DNA of 64,000 bases from Winogradskya consettensis. Lineage in GTDB: Bacteria > Actinomycetota > Actinomycetes > Mycobacteriales > Micromonosporaceae. The stretch's first letter is position 1; each line of letters begins with the position of its first letter. Made by a program: the position numbers and the translations under genes. This document shows positions 59,427 through 64,000 of the stretch, piece after piece. The notes beneath the pieces are model-generated. The model was not told the origin of the DNA. It was given only the letters and a program-made list of their open reading frames with translations, and made no database searches. The DNA lies in the NCBI RefSeq assembly GCF_018332715.1, contig NZ_BOQP01000019.1, forward strand, positions 1-64,000, given 5' to 3'.

Positions 59427-61449
59427 AGTAGGGCGCCCCGACCAGGGCCATCATCAGCCCCGCGGGGATCTGCGAGGGGGCGATGACCGTACGCCCGAGT
59501 GTGTCGGCCACACAGACGAGCAGCCCGCCGATCAGCATGGCGACGGGGATGATCCGCCCGTGCCGGACGCCGACGAGGCTGCGGGCGATGTGCGGGGCGA
59601 CGAGCCCCACGAAGCCGACGACGCCGACCGCGATCACGCTCACCGCCGCCGTGACCGCGGCGATGGTGAGGAGGGAGAGCCGCGCGCCTTCCCGGCGTAC
59701 CCCGAAGATCTTGGGGGTGTCCTCGTCGATGGCCAGCAGGTCGAGCTGGCGGCGCATTCCCAGAACCACCGGGGTCGCGAGCAGCAGGACAACGGCGACC
59801 GGCAGAACGTCGGCGAACGTGCGGCCGTAGGTCGTGCCCGAGAGCCACGTGAGGATGCGGGGTGTGTCCCACGGGTCGGCGCGCAGCAGCAGGAACGTGC
59901 TGATGTCGCTGAGCGCGTAGCCGCAGCCGATGCCGATGAGCAGGAACCGGTCGGGCAGGAGCCCGCCGCGCCAGGCCAGGAAGGCGATGAGGGCGAAGGT
60001 GGCGAGTCCCAGCGCGACGGCGGTGACGATGAGGGCGGTGCGGCCGCCGCCGATGCTGGAGGTCACCACGAGCACCGCGCCGAGACCCGCGCCCGCCGTG
60101 ATGCCGAGGACGCCCGGTTCGGCCAGCGGGTTGTGTACGGTGCCCTGCACGACCGTCCCGGCGAGCGCGAGTGCCGCACCGGCCGCGATGGCAGCGGCGA
60201 CGCGGGGTGCCCGGTCGTCGAGGGCGCCGGCGATCAGGTCCGGCGCGGTGCCCTGGAGCCAGAGCAGGACGTCACCGGTGCGCAGCCACAGGCTGCCCGC
60301 GAGCAGACCGGTCAGCCCCGTCGCGACGAGCAGCACCGCGACCACGGCCACGACGGTGAGGAAACGGCCGCGCGAGCGGATGGCCACGTGTGTGCGGGGC
60401 GCGTCCCGTGCCGCTCCCGAGTCACGCAACCGCAGCGCGAGGATCACGATGACCACGGCGCCGAGCAGCGAGGTCGGGACCCCGGTGGGGATGGACGCGG
60501 CCGCCTGGGGGCCGAGGACGGCCCGGAGCACGGCGTCAGCGAGGAGCACCAGCAGCGCCCCGGCCAGCCCGCAGGCGGGGATCAGGAACACGTGCCGGCC
60601 GAGTACGCCGATGCGGGTGGCGGCGAGGCGTACGGCGACCGGCGCGGCGAGACCGATGAACGCGATGGGCCCGGCGAGCGTCACCGAGATGCTCGTCAGC
60701 AGGACGGCGCAGAGCACGGCGGCGATCCGGGTCGTGCGGATCGGTACGCCGAGCGAGGCCGCCGCGTCGTCGCCGAGGCCGAGCACGTCGAGCCGCCGCG
60801 ACAGCAGCAGGACGACGGCGAGCACCACGGCGATGACCGGGACGGCGCGCATGGCCGCGTCGATGTTCAGCTGCGCGAGCGAGCCGCTGCCCCACGCGTA
60901 CAACCCGGTGGTGCTGTCCTTGAACAGGATCAGCAGCATCGCGGTCGCCGCGTCGAGCGCCATCGCGACCGCCGAGCCGGCCAGGATCAGCCGTGTGGAC
61001 GCCGCGCCCGAGGCGGCACCGACGAGGCCGAGCACGAGCCCCGCGGCGAGCAGCCCACCACCGAACGCAACGGCGCCCGAGGCCCACAGCGGCACGGCGA
61101 GATTGAACGCGGCGACCACGCACAGCGCGAAGTAGGCCCCGGCGGTGACGGCGAGGGTGTCCGGGGCGGCCAGCGCGTTGCGGGTGACCGACTGGAGCAG
61201 CGCCCCGGCCGAGCCGAGTGCCACACCGACCGCGATCCCGGCGAAGACGCGGGGCAGGCGGGAGCCGGTCACGACGTCCGTGATGGGTACGCCGCCGACG
61301 TCCTCCCGCGCCCCGGACAGGTAGCGCAGGAGGTCCCAGAACCCGACCCCGGAGGTTCCCTGGGTCACGTGCCACAGCCCGACCACGACAACGGCGACGA
61401 GCAGGACAACCAGGACGGCTGCCCCGCTCACGCCACGACGGGTTTTCAC
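59389..61449 (-). CDS. Fused double FecCD-family siderophore permease
   Basis: This 686-residue membrane protein contains two complete FecCD permease units in one chain, like FhuB. Repeated signatures are RLPRVFAGIAVGVALGSAGA in the first half and APRVAAAIAAGAALALAGTV in the second, and each half has the GPIAFIGLAAPVAVRL or GFVGLVAPHIARSLVG loop for the ATPase. About 18-20 helices are predicted. GTG 61449 overlaps the binding-protein stop by four bases. It imports an iron-siderophore together with the binding protein and ATPase encoded upstream. Confidence 0.93.
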   Translation of the reverse strand: MKTRRGVSGAAVLVVLLVAVVVVGLWHVTQGTSGVGFWDLLRYLSGAREDVGGVPITDVVTGSRLPRVFAGIAVGVALGSAGALLQSVTRNALAAPDTLAVTAGAYFALCVVAAFNLAVPLWASGAVAFGGGLLAAGLVLGLVGAASGAASTRLILAGSAVAMALDAATAMLLILFKDSTTGLYAWGSGSLAQLNIDAAMRAVPVIAVVLAVVLLLSRRLDVLGLGDDAAASLGVPIRTTRIAAVLCAVLLTSISVTLAGPIAFIGLAAPVAVRLAATRIGVLGRHVFLIPACGLAGALLVLLADAVLRAVLGPQAAASIPTGVPTSLLGAVVIVILALRLRDSGAARDAPRTHVAIRSRGRFLTVVAVVAVLLVATGLTGLLAGSLWLRTGDVLLWLQGTAPDLIAGALDDRAPRVAAAIAAGAALALAGTVVQGTVHNPLAEPGVLGITAGAGLGAVLVVTSSIGGGRTALIVTAVALGLATFALIAFLAWRGGLLPDRFLLIGIGCGYALSDISTFLLLRADPWDTPRILTWLSGTTYGRTFADVLPVAVVLLLATPVVLGMRRQLDLLAIDEDTPKIFGVRREGARLSLLTIAAVTAAVSVIAVGVVGFVGLVAPHIARSLVGVRHGRIIPVAMLIGGLLVCVADTLGRTVIAPSQIPAGLMMALVGAPYFIWLLRRSRTHG

Positions 61450-62507
61450 CCCTTGGTCAGGATCTCGGTGTACGCGTCGATCGCCTGCTCGTTCGACAAC
61501 GGTCCACCGGCTCCCCAGACGCCCGCGGGGAACGGGTACGCCCGTCCCTCCTTCACGGCCGGGAGCGCCGTCCAGATCGAGCTCTTGCGCAGCTCCGGAA
61601 CGTAGCTCTCCGGGGTCTGGTCGTCGGAGTAGAACAGCGTCGCGCCGCCGACGGCGGTGAGGCCCTCGATGTCGGTCTGCGCGAGGCCGTACGCGGGGTC
61701 GACGCCGCCGCTGCCGTAGGCCTTGTTGACGGCGTCGGTCCACGCCGGGGTCAGGCCGAGCTGCTCGCCGAGCTCGGTGAACAGGGCGCCCTTGCCGTAC
61801 GGGCGGATGACGACGTTGCCGCCCTCGATCCAGCCGTCGAAGAACAGGAAATCCTTGGCGGTGACGTTCGCGGCGGCCACCTTCGTCTTGGCCTGCGCGA
61901 GGTGCTCGTCGAACTGCCGCAGGACGAGGTCGGCGCGTTCGGTGCGGCCGGTGGCCGTACCGATCATCGAGAAGACCTTCTTCATGTTCGCGATCTGGCC
62001 GGTGGCGTCGGCGCCGACCGTGGCGAGCACGGGGACGCCACGCTTCTCGAGCTTCGTGATCAGCTCGTCGTCCGCCTTGAATGCCTCGACGATGATGAGG
62101 TCGGGCTTCGTCGCGTAGAGCGCGTCGAGGTCGGGCTCACCGCGCTCGCCGGTGTCGGCGACGTTCGCGGGCAGCGTCTCCGCCTTGACGTAGGTCGCAT
62201 AGCCCTTCGCGTCGGCGACCGCGACCGGGGTGAGGCACAGCGTGAGCACGTCCTCGGTCTGCTGCCACTCCAGGACCGCGACCCGCTGGGCGGGCTTGGC
62301 GAGCTCCACCTTGCGCCCGACGCCGTCCGTCATCGACACCGGGCCGGTCGCGGTCGAGGTGGTGTCGTCGGCGCAGGTCTGCGACGCGGGGGCGGACGGG
62401 CCGCCGGCGGCGGGTTCGTCGACCTTCGTGGTGCCGCAGGCCGTGATCGTGGCGGCTGCCACGGCGAGCATCGCCGCGGTGGCCGTCAGGCGGTTGACAA
62501 GGATCAT
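61446..62507 (-). CDS. Siderophore-binding lipoprotein (ABC solute-binding)
   Basis: This 353-residue lipoprotein has lipobox ITAC (Cys24), a Thr/Ser/Pro linker, and a FepB/FhuD-type domain: RVAVLEWQQTEDVLTL near the N-terminus and KPDLIIVEAF in the middle. It lies second in the operon, overlapping both neighbours by four bases (ATGA). It should bind a ferric siderophore outside the membrane. I cannot tell which siderophore from sequence alone. Confidence 0.92.
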   Translation of the reverse strand: MILVNRLTATAAMLAVAAATITACGTTKVDEPAAGGPSAPASQTCADDTTSTATGPVSMTDGVGRKVELAKPAQRVAVLEWQQTEDVLTLCLTPVAVADAKGYATYVKAETLPANVADTGERGEPDLDALYATKPDLIIVEAFKADDELITKLEKRGVPVLATVGADATGQIANMKKVFSMIGTATGRTERADLVLRQFDEHLAQAKTKVAAANVTAKDFLFFDGWIEGGNVVIRPYGKGALFTELGEQLGLTPAWTDAVNKAYGSGGVDPAYGLAQTDIEGLTAVGGATLFYSDDQTPESYVPELRKSSIWTALPAVKEGRAYPFPAGVWGAGGPLSNEQAIDAYTEILTKG

Positions 62508-63394
62508 GCGAGGTTCTCTCCTGAGGTGGTGCTGGTGTTTCGGTTGCGGGCGGGATGCCGCCCGACAGGGTCTATGCGCAGGCGCCCGGTGCGGGGATCG
62601 ACGCCGACCTCGACGTTCAGGTCGTAGACCTCGCTGAGGTTCCCGGCGGTGAGCACGTCCAGGGGATCCCCGGCGGCGTGGATGCGCCCGGCGTGCAGGA
62701 GCACGAGCGTGTCCGCGACCCGGGCGGCGTGGTCGAGGTCGTGCAGGACGATGCCGACGGCGACGCCGTGCTCGTCGGCGAGATCGCGGACCAGGTCGAG
62801 CGTCTCGATCTGGTAGCGCAGGTCCAGATGGTTCGTCGGCTCGTCGAGCAGCACGACGCCGGTCTCCTGGGCCACACAGGCGGCGAGCCAGACGCGCTGC
62901 ATCTCGCCACCGGAGAGCTCACCGACGGCGCGTTCGGCCATGTCGCGTACGCCGGTGACCTCCATCGCACGGCTGACCGCGCTCCGGTCCGCGGGCGACG
63001 GCCCGGCGAAGCGCCGCCGGTGCGGGTGGCGCCCGAACGAGACGACCTCGTTCACGGTCAGCCCGTGCGGGGCCTGCCGCGACTGCGAGAACAGCGTGAC
63101 CTCCCGCGCGAACTGCCGGGCGCTGAGCAGCGACACCGCGCGCTCCGGCCGCCCGTCGTGGTGGCGCAGCACGACCTCGCCACCGTCGGCGCGGTGCAGC
63201 CGGGCGAGGGCGCGCAGCAGGGTGGACTTCCCGCTGCCGTTCGGCCCGATCAGCGCCGTCACCTGACCGGACGTCAGCGCCACCGAGACGCCGTGGACCA
63301 CGGCCGTCTTTCCGTAGCGCAGGTCGAGGTGCTCGCCGTGCAGATCCGTCGCCAGTCCGGCGGGCCCACGCGGGGGCTCGTACGTCGTGGACAT
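62504..63394 (-). CDS. Iron-siderophore ABC transporter ATPase
   Basis: This 296-residue ATPase has Walker A GPNGSGKST, Q-loop FSQSRQA, signature LSGGEMQR, Walker B VVLLDEPTNHLD and the H-loop IVLHDLDHAA. It is a FepC/FhuC-type protein and the first gene of the import operon (ATPase, binding protein, fused permease). ATG 63394 has GGAG seven bases upstream and MSTTYEPPRG follows; ATG 63412 is an alternative. A candidate iron box lies 41 bp upstream, so repression by an IdeR/DmdR-type regulator under iron-replete conditions is likely. Confidence 0.93.
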   Translation of the reverse strand: MSTTYEPPRGPAGLATDLHGEHLDLRYGKTAVVHGVSVALTSGQVTALIGPNGSGKSTLLRALARLHRADGGEVVLRHHDGRPERAVSLLSARQFAREVTLFSQSRQAPHGLTVNEVVSFGRHPHRRRFAGPSPADRSAVSRAMEVTGVRDMAERAVGELSGGEMQRVWLAACVAQETGVVLLDEPTNHLDLRYQIETLDLVRDLADEHGVAVGIVLHDLDHAARVADTLVLLHAGRIHAAGDPLDVLTAGNLSEVYDLNVEVGVDPRTGRLRIDPVGRHPARNRNTSTTSGENLA

Positions 63395-63434
63395 CGATCG
63401 GCTCCGCATCACAGGGGCAGCACGCCCTCGTGAG

Positions 63435-63453
63435 TAAGGGTTGCCTTGCCTTA
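63435..63453. promoter_or_regulatory. Candidate IdeR/DmdR iron box
   Basis: On the minus strand the 19 bases read TAAGGCAAGGCAACCCTTA, which match 13 of 19 positions of the known actinobacterial iron box TTAGGTTAGGCTAACCTAA. The site has GTAAGG/CCTTAC arms and lies just upstream of the siderophore operon. Confidence 0.65.
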
Positions 63454-63523
63454 CGGGAGGCTAGGTGACGTTCGGGCTGACGGCAATCCCGCACTCAGGA
63501 CAGGCGATACGGGATTCCGGACA

Positions 63524-64000
63524 TCAAGCGCGATACGTGGGCGCCACGGCACCGGGAGTCACCTTCATCACCCGCCGGAACGCCGCGATGAACGTGCTGG
63601 GCTGCGAATACCCGAGCCGTTCGGAGACCTCCCGCACATCGACACCCGCCGACAACAGGGCCAATGCTTCATGTACGCGCAGAGCCTGTCGCCACTGCGC
63701 GAACGACAACCCGGTCGCCCCGCGGAACGCCCGCGTCACCGTCCGATCGCTCATCCCCAGCTCCGCCGCCCAGTCCTGCAGCCCGCGACCGTCGGAGGGA
63801 TCGTCGAGCAGCGCCTCGGCGATCGGATCGATCCGGGGATCGCCGGGCAGCTCCAGCGCGAACTGCCGGTCCGTCGGATCGAGGACGTCGAACACGACCG
63901 CCTCGGTCCGCGCCCGCGCGCCGTCGTCCAGATCCTTGCGGGCCAGGCGCAGCAGCAACGACTCCAGTAGGGGAGTCACCGTGATCGACGTCGGCCCGGC
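63524..64000 (-). CDS. AraC-family transcriptional regulator (window edge, C-terminal part)
   Basis: This minus-strand gene is cut by the window's right end; its frame stays open to 64000 (TSITV before the GTG at 63979). The C-terminal AraC pair is clear: LQDWAAELGMSDRTVTRAFR, ATGLSFAQWRQALRVHEAL, DVREVSERLGYSQPSTFIAA. About 158 residues are visible, and the missing N-terminus is probably a cupin sensor. It lies upstream of the siderophore operon on the same strand and could be a siderophore-responsive regulator of it, as in known AraC-type siderophore regulators. Confidence 0.85.
   Translation of the reverse strand, partial: AGPTSITVTPLLESLLLRLARKDLDDGARARTEAVVFDVLDPTDRQFALELPGDPRIDPIAEALLDDPSDGRGLQDWAAELGMSDRTVTRAFRGATGLSFAQWRQALRVHEALALLSAGVDVREVSERLGYSQPSTFIAAFRRVMKVTPGAVAPTYRA

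Noticed and set aside
59560..61605. A long plus-strand frame over the siderophore permease
   Set aside because: Extreme Arg/Asp/Gln/Gly composition without motifs marks it as an antisense shadow of the FecCD permease.
1..64000. CRISPR array, tRNA/rRNA genes, intact transposase, integrase or phage genes
   Set aside because: I looked for repeat-spacer periodicity, clover-leaf-like sequences and typical motifs, and saw none. Short tRNAs could still be missed by eye.

Overview
The window is a high-GC actinobacterial chromosome segment. Codons end almost always in G or C, GTG and TTG starts are common, and there are many secreted polysaccharide hydrolases, large Ser/Thr kinase and WD40 proteins and lipoproteins. 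This suits a filamentous soil actinomycete, and I infer the Micromonosporaceae (Actinoplanes-like) from overall gene style only. I saw no rRNA, tRNA, CRISPR array, intact transposase or phage gene.

Layout. 1-4.4 kb: a secreted GH16 glucanase with a ricin-type lectin tail and an acetyltransferase, lying between two copies of a ~418-bp direct repeat that carries a short unknown gene; gene debris lies between them. 4.5-8.2 kb: a giant secreted subtilisin-like protease with a strong terminator. 8.4-17.5 kb: regulator/enzyme pairs (LysR/NmrA, TetR/SDR, XRE/quinone reductase, LacI with a PhyH dioxygenase and a Gfo/Idh dehydrogenase) and a PASTA membrane protein. 17.5-22 kb: an acyl-CoA dehydrogenase and a NarL-type three-gene sensory operon. 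22.3-32.9 kb: two paralogous OmpR-type two-component systems, each with its own small lipoprotein, in inverted orientation around a pectinesterase, an SGNH acetylesterase and a pectate lyase, followed by a GH43 arabinanase-like enzyme.

33-39 kb: a small membrane protein, cupin and AraC genes, a DUF1772 membrane protein, an M36 metallopeptidase, and a MarR/metallo-hydrolase pair sharing an operator. 39-43.5 kb: a sugar ABC transporter divergent from a ROK repressor. 43.5-45.7 kb: a broken snapalysin gene, a GNAT enzyme, and a PEBP-like protein divergent from a second MarR. 45.7-52 kb: a signalling cluster (kinase-TPR-WD40 protein, zinc-ribbon TPR protein and zinc-ribbon protein; divergently a DUF7019-like protein and a second kinase). 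52-59.4 kb: an AraC regulator, a flavin/iron-sulfur fusion protein, an SAM methyltransferase with a WD40 protein, and an alpha/beta hydrolase. 59.4-63.5 kb: a complete siderophore import operon behind a candidate iron box. The right edge cuts an AraC gene.

How the parts work together. The 25.4-32.9 kb enzymes would demethylate, deacetylate and cut pectin and release arabinan. The two flanking sensor systems share an 11-bp-spaced direct-repeat motif in their promoter regions, and the second copy also faces the GH43 gene, so sensing and plant-wall breakdown may be coupled. The NarL-type operon encodes a kinase with an unusual C-terminal membrane-anchored domain related to the small protein encoded just before it. 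That operon and the twin sensor/lipoprotein cassettes are the best candidates here for something undescribed.
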